DNA of 64,000 nucleotides from Schistosoma haematobium (lineage: Eukaryota > Platyhelminthes > Trematoda > Strigeidida > Schistosomatidae): positions 28,418,402 through 28,482,401 of the forward strand of contig NC_067199.1 of the NCBI RefSeq assembly GCF_000699445.3, read 5' to 3'. A program made the translations under genes and the position numbers. How positions within the stretch are numbered: the stretch's first letter is position 1; every line of letters begins with the position of its first letter. This document shows positions 1-11,600 of the stretch, piece after piece. A model generated the notes under the pieces. The model did not search any database. It was not told the DNA's origin and saw only the letters and a program-made list of their open reading frames with translations.

Positions 1-890
1 ATTTACATATTGAAATTTTCGATCGTTTATCGTTGGTGGTTTGACCATTGATAAAATTATGGAAAAGATAAGCTATATACATTGTTTATTGAGAATTGAC
101 AAATAGATGGATAATATTGAGTTATATAATCCTCTTTGGTTGGTTAATGCTTACTTTCTTCTCTAATCCTCCTACATATTTCTCTATATTGAAATAGGTC
201 AAAAGTATCGTGGTAATTGGCTAATAAAACAAACCAATAAGAATGACGAATTTTCGGTCTTGAAAATTTCATGACCTGAAACTAACCTTATTATAATAAT
301 TACTACTACACATTAACGATATTCAATCAAGTGAAATTTTCTAAGGCTCGTATGATTTTGTGTATATATGTATAATCTCAAAAAGTGACAAAGGAATGTA
401 ATCCCATAAAATTTGCCACAGGAAAAGTCACATACAGGTCGGAGTATTGGATTAGTCTTTAGTACTCGAAGTAATATTTCAAATATAGACTTGATGACGA
501 TTGTAAAAGAACAATTAGACGCGTCTCAGACTTGAATCTTTTCATTTTCTGACTTGCTAAACGTCAGATAACTATTATCCGTGGGTTTTGGTAAATTTTA
601 TAACAGCTTAAGTAGAAAATGCTAGACCATTGTCTCAACCTGCTACAAGTCATTAGAAGTCCATTTTTGATATCGACCAGCTTGAGACCAGAACAGTCAG
701 GCTCCAAGAGAATGCTTTTTGTTGACATCGCTAAGGCAAAAAGTACCTGCAGCCTTAAGGGAACTGATGGTACGTGGAGAACTTGGACTTCAATCGACCA
801 ACTTTACAGTCTGAGACGTTAATACCAAGCTATTCAGGGCGCAACTGACCTACTGTAGAACAGATCACCTTGTTGACGAGTTTTTTAATA

Positions 891-892
<2 letters not shown>

Positions 893-935
<43 letters not shown>
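893..935. repeat. (AT)n microsatellite
   Basis: Uninterrupted AT dinucleotides. Confidence 0.95.
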
Positions 936-940
<5 letters not shown>

Positions 941-1010
941 CTGGGCATCCTGTTTACTTTATTGTTTTTACCAGTATGGGGTTGTGAAGATTGTTTTGAC
1001 TGAGATCATT

Positions 1011-1081
1011 AATCGATGAATGTTAGACCACCATCGTCCAGTGCTTCTCGTTTTTCAATGGTGGTTTAACATTCATCGATT
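1011..1081. repeat. Perfect-looking hairpin with hammerhead-family bases in the loop
   Basis: Arms 1011-1034 and 1058-1081 pair in 23 of 24 positions. The left arm ends ACCACCAT and the loop holds CGTCCAGTGCTTC, both part of the 405-nt family's 3' end. Confidence 0.7.
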
Positions 1082-2130
1082 CAGTATATTTATCGTTTGC
1101 ATATCCTTTACTTTTGACACGAAGAACAACAGAAATGATTGATGGACTTAACTAGTTTTCACTCTATTAATAAATTGCAGTAATATATTTGCTGCAGGGT
1201 CAAACTGAAAAATGTTTACAGTTTAATGAATATTCGCTGTTAGGGACCAAATATTGTAATTTCTATAACATCCTCTGTCCAATTATGGAAAGGAATGAGT
1301 GCATCGACTTAAAATGTATTATAAATAAGTTTATCGTTTACAATATTCAAACGACTCTTATATTCGTTACAGATCAGTAAGTCGACTAATCTATATCCAT
1401 CACTAAATTTTTTGTAGGAACTGGTTTGATTTAAAGTTATTGAATGGTAAGTTACTTAAAATAACATGTATGTTTGAATCATTTTGAACTGTTCGATCAA
1501 GTAAACTAAGATTTCAAACATTAACTAACCTATTCTACAACTTCATTAAAATACTTAACAAGATATCGCAGATGAATCTCTATAGTTCGTACTTTTCAAC
1601 ATAACAACTAAGTAATCTTACATCTGTTAGCTAGGACTAATCGTACTTTTTGTTAGCTACTTTCCTGATGAGTTACGACAAGGACATGAATACTTGTGGA
1701 GTGAGAAAAGATTTACAAAGAAACAGTCGCACAATCAAACGACAAATTGTCAAAATAAGATAAATAGCAAACCAAGTTGTATTCACCTGATAAAGAACTA
1801 ATAAAACTGAATGCATTCACGTTGTTCGTCAAATCTTAATCTGACCGAGATGTTCACGTTTGCTTTAAAGATTAAGTGTACGAGATTACAATCTAATTTC
1901 TTTTGTACATCTAAGTAAAGCAGTTAAAAAATTTGAATGACTGTCTCAATTATTTTCTTAATTTCGGATTTGTCTGGCAAGTAAACCAATTAACACTCAG
2001 CAGTATCTGCATTCACTAATTAAATATATGCAAACAAACATTAACCCCGCTGTCAAACACTGAAAAGACTTAATCATTGATGAAAAATTATTGGATAGAA
2101 TCTATAAAATACAATGAGATACATATTATA

Positions 2131-2598
2131 CTAATCCGTCCATTCTGAAATTAAAAGAGTTCCATTTGTCCCACCGAATCCGGATGAGTTAGTCATAACA
2201 ATACGTCGATGACTATCGGGCCACGTAACTTGTGTTTGATCGTGTCTAGGAAGTACAGCATAGTTCCTAAACAGATCTATACACTTTTCATTAGAAGATA
2301 TACTAGTTGAAGAACTGGAATTAGATTTTAAAACCTCCAACAACTCAGAAATTGAGATAGGATTATGCAGGTTGAGGTTTCCACAAATTTGATTCTGATT
2401 AACAGATAAAGCAGCGTACACGGTTTCTATGGCACCGGCTGCTGCCAAACAGTGACCAAGGTGACCTTTAATTGAATTGATTACAACAGGTGTATGGTAT
2501 TGAGGATTAAAATATTCACCAAACATTTGTGCAATAGCGCTCAGCTCTGTTAAATCACCAACAGGGGTGGATGTTGCATGACAATTTATGTGTCCGAT
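2131..2598 (-). CDS. OXSM: OXSM exon 6 (two catalytic His, stop)
   Basis: Encodes IGHINCHATSTPVGD, INSIKGHLGHCLAAAGA and the terminal NSSGFGGTNGTLLISEWTD, then TAG. A low-complexity Ser stretch lies between the second His and the C-terminal loop. No canonical AATAAA was seen in the few hundred bases downstream. Confidence 0.93.
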   Translation of the reverse strand: MGHINCHATSTPVGDLTELSAIAQMFGEYFNPQYHTPVVINSIKGHLGHCLAAAGAIETVYAALSVNQNQICGNLNLHNPISISELLEVLKSNSSSSTSISSNEKCIDLFRNYAVLPRHDQTQVTWPDSHRRIVMTNSSGFGGTNGTLLISEWTD

Positions 2599-5500
2599 CT
2601 AAAAAAGTAAAAAAGATTATAAAACTAAGTTAATTAATAATTATAAATATGAAACACAGTCATATGTAAATAATTCTGGAGCATATGAAACGAAAAATAC
2701 ATTTTTTCGGTTTTTTTGAAGATTAATTACCAATAAGTAGGAAGTTATGGAACTCGGTTTCTTGCTTACGAGTGTATTTACAAATTAATAGCAAATGTAT
2801 ACACCCCGAGAAATACGAATTCATACCGTGTAGAAATGTGTCAAATAAAAGTGTTGATCAATAGACGATAATTAATTTCGGATTTACATTGATCCATAAT
2901 GTTTGGTTAATATTAAATTACAATAAATCATTAGAAAATCATTGACGATTGTAAGGTTTAATCACCGATAGTCGCTTTCAACAATCCTGTAAGATTTCAT
3001 ACACATAGTTCCCTTTATCATTTTGAAAGGAGCAAAAACAAACATTCTAGCAGAATAGCATGAATTGATTTTTATTTCGTTGGTTCTCGTCAGCTGCTTA
3101 CACCCTGTGATATTTAAAAATGCCTACGAGACAACTTTTACCCACAAAAGTTTATTGACAAATATAAAAAGCGTAAAGAAAACAATACTGACGTAATTAG
3201 GGTCAATAAAAATCAATAACTATAAATCTTGACTTTAAAAGGATGATGCTGCAAACACAATCGACAGGAGACTGAATACTGCGCTAGCCAGAACTTATCA
3301 GGCGGCCAAACTTCTAATTCTGTATAAAACAACATGTTTAATAACTCAATCAGAGGTTGATAAGCATCCTTTTCATGTTACCGCCAATTGTATTTATAAA
3401 TTTACGTGTACCTACCAAAGCAGCTACATTGGCTGAACAGAAAGGAGGGCATATTTCAGATTTTTTGAACATGTTCCAAAAAGCCTCAGAACAAGAGAAA
3501 GAAAGACTCTAAATAGTGCAATCACTAAACATCTCCTCGAGACAGGACACCAGGTCGATACCCTGCAATCATTCAAGGTGATTAGTAAGCAGCCAAACTC
3601 CAGTCTTCTGAAGTTTGCTGAATCAGTTGCTATCAGGCGCCAAAAGCCTGATTTATGTGTTCAAAAGGAGATGGTTATTAATCTTTCCTTGCCTTGGTAA
3701 TTAATATTCCTTCGTTATATCTTAATATTTTTTCTTTTCTTTAAACTCTTTCTTGCATTTATCACACCATTGAGTTTTATTCCAACTATCTTACTTTATC
3801 AACTGAACTCTACTCATTTTATTCCTATCAATATTTACTTCTTTCTAGCCGTTTGAACTGTTGTCACAATTTCAGTGGTTAAGATCATGTGTCAGTTGAA
3901 GCTAGACCACCATGGAAAACCTGGAAGCACTGGACGGCCGTTTCGTCCTATTGTGGGGCTCCTCAGCAGTGCACATCCACGACCTCGCCCCCTGCGAGAT
4001 TCGAACCCAGGACCTACTGGTTTCGCGCCCGAGCACTTAACCACTAGACCACTGATCCGGCATCCGACGGTGTTAATGTCTAGCTTCAACTAATCCACGA
4101 AATGGAGCGACACATTCACCACTGTCTTCAGTGAGTTACTACCTCACAACAGACCTGGTTGAACTCCACTGGTCACTACTTCTCACTAGAACTCCAGGAT
4201 ATACCTCGTGAAGGCAGTCACTAGTGAGCATATGTTGATTAATATAAGATGGGTTTTTGTGGAGATTGTAGTAATTTCAATGGTCAAGATAATGAGTCAC
4301 AATGTCACAATGTTCTTTCATCACATAAGGTATATATTTACAATATTCAGTCTATTATATTTATTTACACCCTTGCTATACTATACGAATATATTTTCAA
4401 TATAACTTCCAATCGAACTTTCATGTAAGTAATTTAAACCCATTATGTAATTATGATTTTAAATATCACAGGTTGTAAGCAGCTGACGAGAACCAACGAA
4501 ATAAAAATGAATTCATGCTATTCTGCTGGAATGTTTGTTCTTGCTCTTTTCAAAATCCTTTAAGAGTTTAGTTCTAGAAAAATCAACATCATCCGTACAA
4601 AGTACCGTTCATCAATTAGAGTATCTCATTTACTTTTATCCGTACAGAATAGTATGGCAGAAAAAGAGCATTAAGCAATGGGCTTCATAACAAATAATTA
4701 AGTGAAAAAATAGAAAATGAAAAACTATCTCATAATTATAAAATAAACAAATGAAAAAGACCAAGCAATGCTATAAACAAAATATATTTTGCTTTTTTTT
4801 ACTAAACTAAATAAGGTTCGTCACTGATTTCGATTTTGAACGATGTCTAATATTGCATTAAGTCATTGAGTTGAATTATATTAGGACACTAATGATGGGT
4901 CGATAGAAGTGAACTTAACCTACCTGATATGCATTCAGCACGTTATGATATGGTACGAGAAGCCACTTAAATTCTTCTAACTAATTTCAATGTCAGGAGA
5001 CAGTACTAGTTATAAAAGCCGCAGAGACGTTATACAAAAATAGGTTCGTAAATCGAAGTATGCTTTAGCATTTCATCACTCGTCGGACAATAATCGCCAA
5101 TATGAGATCCCACTTTTATATACGCGATATATTCAAGGAGGTAAAAACTGATCCACTGAATGTAGAAGCAATGATGACTGGGCATCATAAATGTTGTATA
5201 GCCAGAGTAGCTAAGTTTTAACTGGATGGTAAGTTATCGTTTTATTATGAAATCTTTAAACGGATAACTATTATTTTTGGTACAACCGTCTACTTCCTTC
5301 ATCAGTCAGTTGTAATCGAATCAAATGTATCTGGAGTATTCACATATAATATGTTTTTAATCATTCATCCAGTTAATTCTAAATCACAATTAAGTAGTAA
5401 ACGCAAGATATAATACTTCTATAAGATAGTTTAAATGTCAAAAATCTAAGGTAGAGTCCCTCATGAACTTCCGCCTCGTTAGGTGGACCAGTTCGTTACG

Positions 5501-8500
5501 GGCCATGGAGGGCAGGAAAGTTTGATCGATGTCGCCAGAGCAGTAGATCAGTTGAACTGCCCTTCGGAAAATACTACCCATCGCCCGAGACGTCCATAGA
5601 TGTTACTGACCGAAATCCCATCATCAGAGATTGTTTCACTCACACCAGACTTCTTGCTGCAAGTGACTCGGATGAATCGAAAGACCTTTCGGCAGTTACC
5701 AAAAGCAGCTGCTGATTCCAACTCGTTAGAATGCTCCAACCACCGGACTTCTCGGTCCTTAAGCAAGCTTTTGCACAATTCTGTCACGCGAAAACCTTCG
5801 TTTATGGTCAAGCTCGCGGTTACTCGGAGTAGACCAGCATATTTCAATGAGTTGTGAGGAACCTGTGGAAACCTAGTGCTTATAAGCAGGACGTTCCGAG
5901 AAGTCGCAAGCGACTTTACTCGTCATTTTCATGGCGTCATGCAATTGCACCCAGTGCTCATCTACACTTTTCGATGGGCTAATACTTAGCCTTGAACCTT
6001 GCTGGGTTTGATATTTAGTTGCAACAGACGCTGCAACCAATTTTGTGACATCGATCATTTTATGGTGATGAATTTGTTGGCCACTGAAACGTAAGATAGG
6101 ATTAGCGCAAACAAGGGCATGATCAGAGTCCAGATAAGTACTACAAAAGGAGCGGCAATCTTGTACACAGCCACACCAGCAGTAGCTGATTGTGATATTA
6201 TCAGTCTGAGTCCAGGTTTCAGATACAGAGGGAGGACACCAGGTAGTACATCGGCGATTATTGTGCCGGAAGTTAGTTCTGGCCGGAAACAGGTTGTAGG
6301 CTGAGAAAAGTTGCAGTAGGCGGTCACCGTAATCTATTTTGCGACCAAGATATCCTCAACAGCCACCCATATAACTCTCCTATGTGCTTAGACGCCCGTT
6401 AGGAGATTCAGTCCCATGGTAACCGGTGATCAACAATAGGTTTGTACACTTTTTGTCTCCTCAGGGTACTGGAGCCCATACGTGCCATTGGTTTGGAATC
6501 AGGGTTTTCCAACTACCCTAGGTAGATCCTCTGTACCCACCAAACCGATTAAAGCGCTGACATTTGCTTTTCGTCCTTTCAATTTCGTAAACAAACTTCA
6601 AATAGAGAAAAAACTACGTGAAATTAAAAGACTGGAAAAGTAATAGTGAGTTAATCAGAGATAACACTGTATTTAACTATGTTTATGATAAATGACTGGT
6701 GAAATTGACGCAATATAGAATGGGTATGATGTGATAGTCCAACTCAATAACCAATTAAAAGTTAGTGTACACAGCTTTAGGCTATATACTTTGAATCATA
6801 AACCATGATTACACCTAGTTGTTTGAATCAATCCAATTAAGGCAACGTAAGAACCCACAGACAAATAGTTGGACCTCGAGTAACATTCTAGTAATAACTA
6901 AAGATATCTTTCATAAATCAAATAGTAAAGAATGTATAACTGAATATCTTTTTACAACAAGAATCAGCCGAACGCGTTTAGACGGCAATGATTGAAGAGT
7001 TTTCTACAAGTTCTTTCTAACTTTAGCAGCACCGTGAATTTTCTGCATGGAGAATGACAATTACATCAGAAGAAAAAACTATATGGTTATTATAGTTAAT
7101 TCTTATTTAACTAATTTCACAATAAATTAGTTCGGTCTTTTCTCTTTCAATATGATTCAATCACAATTACCATAAACAAATTCACATTTAAAAGTATCCC
7201 CTGGAAGTAGAACCAAATTTAGTCAACTTTAATTACTTTTGTTTTTTACTGGTGTGAACTATAAATGCAAATAGAATGTTGGTCTAGAAAACATTAAATA
7301 AATGAAGATAAATTAATATTTTAACTATTCAAAAACAGCTCTTACTTGATTGAAATGTTTAAGCTTTGAGTCTTTGAAGGCATTTAGCATACTTCGAAGT
7401 ACTCCATTTCCTGTTGTATCAGGTGCAACCAAATGATGTGCATCTCCTATTTGTATGAAAATACAAGAACAATGAAGTCTGAGCCATTTTGGGACAATTG
7501 ATGAACATTTTGCAAATTGAGCATTTACTATATGGTTGTTAGATTTTATTAACGAGTTCTGTAATTTTGTATCAAATACATTCGATTGTCCCCACCCGTG
7601 TACTATTCACTACAGTAAGAGTACAGTTGCAATACACAGGTAGACAATAAGATCAAATGAATCCAAATTTAATAATATATACACTCTATAAGAGTAAATA
7701 TCAAGAAAATTACACGTTCGATAGATCATATTATGAATCATGTTTATTTTCTTTCCTTGAAAAATTATTCACTTCCAATAAATATACTGCTCTGAAGTGG
7801 TGGCTTGATAGTTTAAACACTCGGTTTTTAACAAGCCGCAAGTTCATGTCTTTTTATTTAATTCGATTAAAAAAGCCCAGTAGTATAACTAGGCCTCCAA
7901 TAAACAGTGTGGCTTAAATTCAAGTACACAAAAGTGTACCTAGTAAATGAGTTACATGAATTCAATTTATCAATGTAGTATCATTCCTAAAATTTAAAAA
8001 CTGCTAAAGTACAGAATAAAAGTTGAAAGGTGTTTAAGTATAACTTATTTTTACAACTCTTTCGCTTGTGTTGTGCGTCAGACATAGATCAGCCAATTGT
8101 AAGTAAAATAAATGTTGCAGTCAAAACTAACCTGGAACCATGTAATTTAGAAAATTGCAGACTGAACTCTTATAAGTGAAGTTCAATCAATTATCACTTT
8201 GTAAGCAGTTTAATAAATATTTCATATTTATTTCTGTAGTTGAATATACTAGAGAAGTATGTATCATTAATACTAAAAAGGCGCATTTCATCGCATACAC
8301 AAACCCATCTTATTACTACTAAATGATGAATAGTCGTCTTAGTATGGCCATTAGGACAACGTTAAAAAAAGCGGGAAGTAATATTTCGGGTACGTTTTTA
8401 CTGAGTGTCTGCTTTTCCTGACGAAAATAACGAAAATATAAACACATGGATAAACCAATTATAAAGATTTGAAGCGATTTATTAAGAGGGAACTAGTTCC

Positions 8501-11500
8501 GTAAGAGGAGAAAGTCACAGCTAAATTCCCATCAAGATAACAGAGATGCAAAATCCTATGATAAATGCTAAAAAATCACACATCTCAGTAAATTGGAACA
8601 AAACTTACCAGATCTTCCAAAACCAATAACTTCAGCTATCGGTTTTGGTGTTTCCATAAATGATTCCATTAAGAAACTGTCTGGAGGAGGCCATGCTTGT
8701 AATACAACTGTAGCTGCACCTTCAGATAACACAAATCCTTTTCGCAAGGAATCAAATGGACGGGAGGCTTTCTCAGGATTATCATTAAATTGTGTACATA
8801 ATGCACGTAGTCGACAAAAAGCAGCGATTATCCAGGCATTCAAAGGAGATTCACATGCACCAGTAACAACCAGATCAGCTTCGTTATTCTGAACTGGTGA
8901 AATATGAAACGAAAATAAACGAGCGATTGATAGTGAAAGCAGACAAGTGGATATCACTCTCAGTTATTAAATTACAAGTTATTTTAATTTCTAATTTACG
9001 TTTTTTCAGTGGTCTTATGTAGGGTGACTTAGTTCTTCAAATCTTTCGAACAAACAATTATATTTTAGTGTAGCCGTATTTGAAGCCCTTTAATTCTACT
9101 CTACTCATCATATATCTGTCTATATTATCGCATATATACATACGTATAAGATGATGATAGTGAATTTACATGTTTTAACCATGGTGATCATACGGTTAAA
9201 TAAATTGCTTGCTTAGTTGTTTTACCATACACACCAGCGATATTCTGCAGTGATTGGTTATCAAATATCTATAACGTCTTAATAGAATAATTGTTTAACA
9301 GGTATAGTACATGTGACAAACTGTCAATCTTAGCAAGCGGTTACAAAGTGATTGTACACTTGAAATTGCTTAAAAATTGCTTACTCATACGGAAGCCTTC
9401 GCCAATGCAATGTAGGCCAGCAGCGCATGCGGTGTTGACTGTCATACACGGTCCTCGTAGTCCCCAAATTCGACTTATTATGGCAGCTGGGATATTACCG
9501 AGTGTTCTTGTTAAAGCATGAGGCCCAATAATAGAGTATTTCTTGGCTAAAATTCCTGATGATGTATTCATAACTTCATTTGGACCGTCCAACCCCACTC
9601 CAAAGCAAACACCTAAAGTTATACTACAAAATTACTGGCAAAAAACTCTCGAGCCATTAAATAACTTAGAATATCTATAGAAATGTTTGAAATACAATAT
9701 ACGAATAAATTAGTAATTATGACTTATTATTAACCTATCAATCTAGATAACTGGTATAATTATAATCTAATAAACACAAATAGGTAAGCATGGGCAGATT
9801 CATGTATGTATGCTAATCTACCTAGATACTCGAACCGAAGAGAGTGGGACGAGATTTAAACCAGCAACCCAATGATCGCTTTGAACAAGCCCAACACTCC
9901 ATTGGGACTTGCTAAACTAGACTGATTTCGCTTATTTTATTCAGGTAGACATGGGGTGATAGTGATAAAATCAGCTAAAATGATATACATCAGCGATTGT
10001 TTTTGAAAAGCAATGTTAAAAATTGGAAAGTGCTAGAGTAACAACATATATCCATAGAAATTCTTTTATAGACACGGAACTATTGAATACAATAAAATGA
10101 ATCGATCTACAGTCAAATATAAACATTCTCCATTCTCTTAATCTTTAAAAGTGACGTTACACAGGTAGTTAGTTATTCGGTCATAATTAACGTAGAACAT
10201 GACAAAAATTTGAATCATATCCAGTTGATATGCTTGACCGAACTCCCCACTGATTAAAATCTACCTGTGGGAGCATGACAGTTAACCTGATCAGAAATTG
10301 AAATGCAGATTTTTTGTTAACTGCAAACATATTCCCTAGATTATGCATCTGTTACAGCAGTTAGAATGTTAAGATAAAAAATGAACAATTTTTGAAAGAT
10401 CTGTATTCCCTGAGAGTAAACATCCTCTGACGAATATTGGGCAAGCACATGAGCTCAAGTCTTTTCAGACTTGCTGAAGCCATAGCAAACAAACAGATTT
10501 TTGTGTCCAAGAAAAAAAACCCAGTGATTGATGCCAATAGCTTGAATTTAAATATCTTCTCCTGAATTATCAAATCATATTTCGGTTAAACTCCTCTTCA
10601 TTTCATATCAAAGCTTTGCTCTCAATCCAGTGAATTCAGCTAACCACGCTCTTATACACTTTGTTCCTTAATTACCATCAATTTATCTACTGATTTAGCT
10701 ACGTAACCACCTACTTTAGGCTCCATAATGTCTTTATACAACCCCTGTTGATTTTTGGGGACCTTCTATCGAACACAATAATCGATCGCAATATCTTAGA
10801 ATACCTTACTAAATATATAAGGGTTTCTATTGTTCTAACCAAACTATGGTAATAATTTCTTAACCGAACTGCTAACAATCATCTATTTCAGAAATCAGAT
10901 CATAGTGAACCTTTTCTGTGGTTCTGGCGTTTAAATATGACAGATCATAAATAGCTAATAAAGAGATGACGAGATAAAGTAAGTACTTCATTTGTTAAGT
11001 TAGTGCCCTGGCCTTTGTAAAATGGAAATAACTCGAATAATTCGGTTAAATATAACAAAAAGTAACTGGGATTCATGTTTTACTAAAATATCGAATGCAC
11101 GTGCCGGTCGAATTAATAGACGTTTTAAGTACGTGATAGGAAGGAAATTCTCTGAACTAGTGAGAAAACGTCAGAATGAAGTTATCGTACCCCGCGAGTG
11201 TTATCTTATTAGATCATTTAAAAACATACCTGCTCGATAACCTGAGTTTGCTTTCCACTTCACTTGTTTGAAAGCTTCATAAGTTGCAATAATACCTAGA
11301 GCACTAGCACGTGACACAGATCTCCAATCATTAGAAATATCCAAACCACATGACTTATAGACTTCAGACTCTACAAAAGACTTTCGTTCTTCCAATTTTT
11401 GATTATCGATGCTCCCAAAAACCTGACTAGGCAAAAAAGAAAATTCATCTATGGGTCATGAAAATTAACACAAAAATACCAAGCGTCTTTGATATTCCAC

Positions 11501-11600
11501 AAGAGCCTTTCAAAAGATTCGCCCATAATTCTGATACACTGAAACCCAAAGGTGTACAGACCCCCAAACCAGTTATTGCGACTCTCCGAACTCCCGTCAT
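2131..11600 (-). CDS. OXSM: Mitochondrial-type 3-oxoacyl-ACP synthase (KAS II / OXSM), six exons
   Basis: Beta-ketoacyl-ACP synthase, which condenses malonyl-ACP with acyl-ACP in type II fatty-acid synthesis; in animals this is the mitochondrial pathway that feeds lipoate synthesis. Exons on the minus strand: 11600-11480, 11448-11230, 9612-9385, 8893-8609, 7446-7346, 2598-2131. All junctions are GT-AG and the phases close to 1422 nt (473 aa), close to the usual length. It opens with a VRRVAITGLGVCTPLG thiolase-fold start. The nucleophile Cys lies in VNTACAAGLH (exon 3). The two catalytic His are in INCHATSTPVGD and SIKGHLGH (exon 6), and the C-terminal NSSGFGGTN loop is present. I chose the ATG at 11600 because an in-frame TAG lies 15 nt upstream. 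No mitochondrial leader is visible, and a TTTAG directly upstream could be a cis or trans splice acceptor, so the true N-terminus may lie in a further exon. Confidence 0.92.
3263..3700 (+). pseudogene. GIY-YIG endonuclease domain of a Penelope-like element, one nonsense codon
   Basis: One frame, 146 codons, open except for a TGA. Translation shows FKFTCTYQ-like CIYKFTCTYQSSYIG, then stop, then TERRAYFRFFEH, SAITKHLLETGHQVD, FKVISKQPNSSLLKFAES, RRQKPDLCVQKE and a terminal LSLPW. The TGA follows YIG, where an Arg codon (CGA) is expected, a change typical of CpG decay. This is the usual C-terminus of a Penelope-like polyprotein. Confidence 0.75.
3866..4302 (-). repeat. Hammerhead SINE/retrozyme-like copy R1 (about 405-nt unit)
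   Basis: Minus-strand copy. Contains box A/box B-like pol III elements, the conserved CTCACTAG/CTAGTGAG stem-loop (4182-4228) and a hammerhead motif (3927-3972). About 34 bp of sequence is repeated at both ends, offset by 405 nt, so slightly more than one unit is present. Confidence 0.8.
3927..3972 (-). ncRNA. Hammerhead ribozyme motif, core intact, one stem II mismatch
   Basis: Minus strand: stem I GCACTG/CAGTGC is perfect, core CTGAGGA and GAAA are intact, and the cleavage triplet GTC precedes CAGTGC. Stem II (GCCC/GGAC) has one C-A mismatch. Stem III is the loopless palindrome CGGCCG. Confidence 0.75.
5450..6397 (-). mobile_element. RTE retrotransposon fragment (endonuclease C-terminus and linker), chimeric 5' side
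   Basis: Minus strand. The translation in shifting frames gives GDRLLQLFSAYNLF, VQDCRSFCSTYLDSDHALVC, IDVTKLVAASVATKYQTQQG, ASGNCRKVF-type AAAFGNCRKVFRFIR and KKSGVSETISDDG, then PPNEAEV. This is the endonuclease tail and linker of the same RTE family as the copies at 54.3 and 58.6 kb. It stops just before the reverse transcriptase core. Several frameshifts and stops mark it as dead. Confidence 0.72.
6398..6597 (-). repeat. Part of the 0.5-kb RTE-tailed element, joined to RTE endonuclease
   Basis: Minus strand matches the middle of the repeats at 12.0 and 38.8 kb (from TTGTTTACGAAATTG to ACCATGGGACTG). The match breaks off at about 6400, where RTE endonuclease sequence begins. Confidence 0.65.
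7346..7446 (-). CDS. OXSM: OXSM exon 5
   Basis: A 101-nt exon coding for GDAHHLVAPDTTGNGVLRSM and the following helix; equivalent to the GDAGHITAP-type segment of bacterial KAS II. Ends in phase 0 at GTAAGA. Confidence 0.9.
7533..7625 (+). repeat. Dispersed repeat family A, partial copy 4
   Basis: Only the 3' part, around TTCTGTAATTTTGTATCAAA and CATTCGATTGTCCCCAC; in the OXSM intron between exons 5 and 4. Confidence 0.5.
8609..8893 (-). CDS. OXSM: OXSM exon 4
   Basis: Encodes NNEADLVVTGACESPLNAW...RPFDSLRKGFVLSEGAATVVL...EVIGFGRSG. The RPFD...GFVLSEGA block is a KAS hallmark. The acceptor that keeps phase is the CAG at 8894-8896, which leaves TT to complete the split codon; the next CAG, three bases into the exon, would not keep frame. 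Confidence 0.9.
9385..9612 (-). CDS. OXSM: OXSM exon 3 (active-site Cys)
   Basis: Encodes VCFGVGLDGPNEVM... through VNTACAAGLHCIGEGFRM. The Cys of TACAAG is the acyl-accepting nucleophile of the family. Acceptor CTTTAG and donor GTAAGC; phase 1 at both ends. Confidence 0.92.
10385..10560 (+). pseudogene. Decayed Penelope-like GIY-YIG C-terminal fragment
   Basis: Plus strand around 10455-10535 reads SSLFRLAEAIANKQIF, similar to SSLLKFAESVAIRRQKPD of the copy at 3.3-3.7 kb. Heavily mutated; lies in an OXSM intron. Confidence 0.4.
11230..11448 (-). CDS. OXSM: OXSM exon 2
   Basis: Continues the reading frame (DEFSFLPSQVFGSIDNQ...) across the micro-intron and ends in GYRA plus one base at a GTATGT donor. 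It covers the KAS region before the active-site loop. Confidence 0.88.
11449..11479 (-). other. 31-nt micro-intron in OXSM
   Basis: GT...AG interval of only 31 nt between exons 1 and 2. Removing it is the only way found to join the KAS N-terminus in frame to exon 2; reading through meets stops. Very short 5' introns are known in schistosome genes. Confidence 0.75.
11480..11600 (-). CDS. OXSM: OXSM exon 1
   Basis: Codes for the first 40 residues (MTGVRRVAITGLGVC...GISKTL) plus one base. The donor GTATTT follows directly and the next exon begins after only 31 nt. Confidence 0.85.

Larger units (their letters stand above)
1..2130. other. Gene-free left flank
   Basis: Beyond the (AT)n tract and the hairpin at 1011-1081, nothing is recognised. 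Short open frames at 619-822 and 1189-1380 show no family signature. Confidence 0.6.
3020..4555 (+). mobile_element. Penelope-like element remnant with inverted terminal copies, inside OXSM last intron
   Basis: Inverted repeats of about 99 bp (3020-3118 and 4457-4555, only a handful of mismatches) enclose a plus-strand GIY-YIG endonuclease reading frame. The reverse transcriptase part is missing. Inverted 5' copies of the 3' end are a known feature of Penelope-like insertions. A hammerhead repeat on the minus strand is nested at 3866-4300. Confidence 0.72.

Noticed and set aside
3875..4093. Open frames on both strands in hammerhead repeats (also at 26561-26908)
   Set aside because: They lie inside non-coding SINE sequence, and similar frames recur only because the repeat recurs.
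6055..6327. 90-codon minus-strand frame over the RTE endonuclease
   Set aside because: Out of frame with the recognisable endonuclease residues; membrane-like look is accidental.
9780..9950. tRNA-like/SINE-like stretch in an OXSM intron
   Set aside because: A box B-like CGAACC-type block is too degenerate and no second copy was seen in the window.
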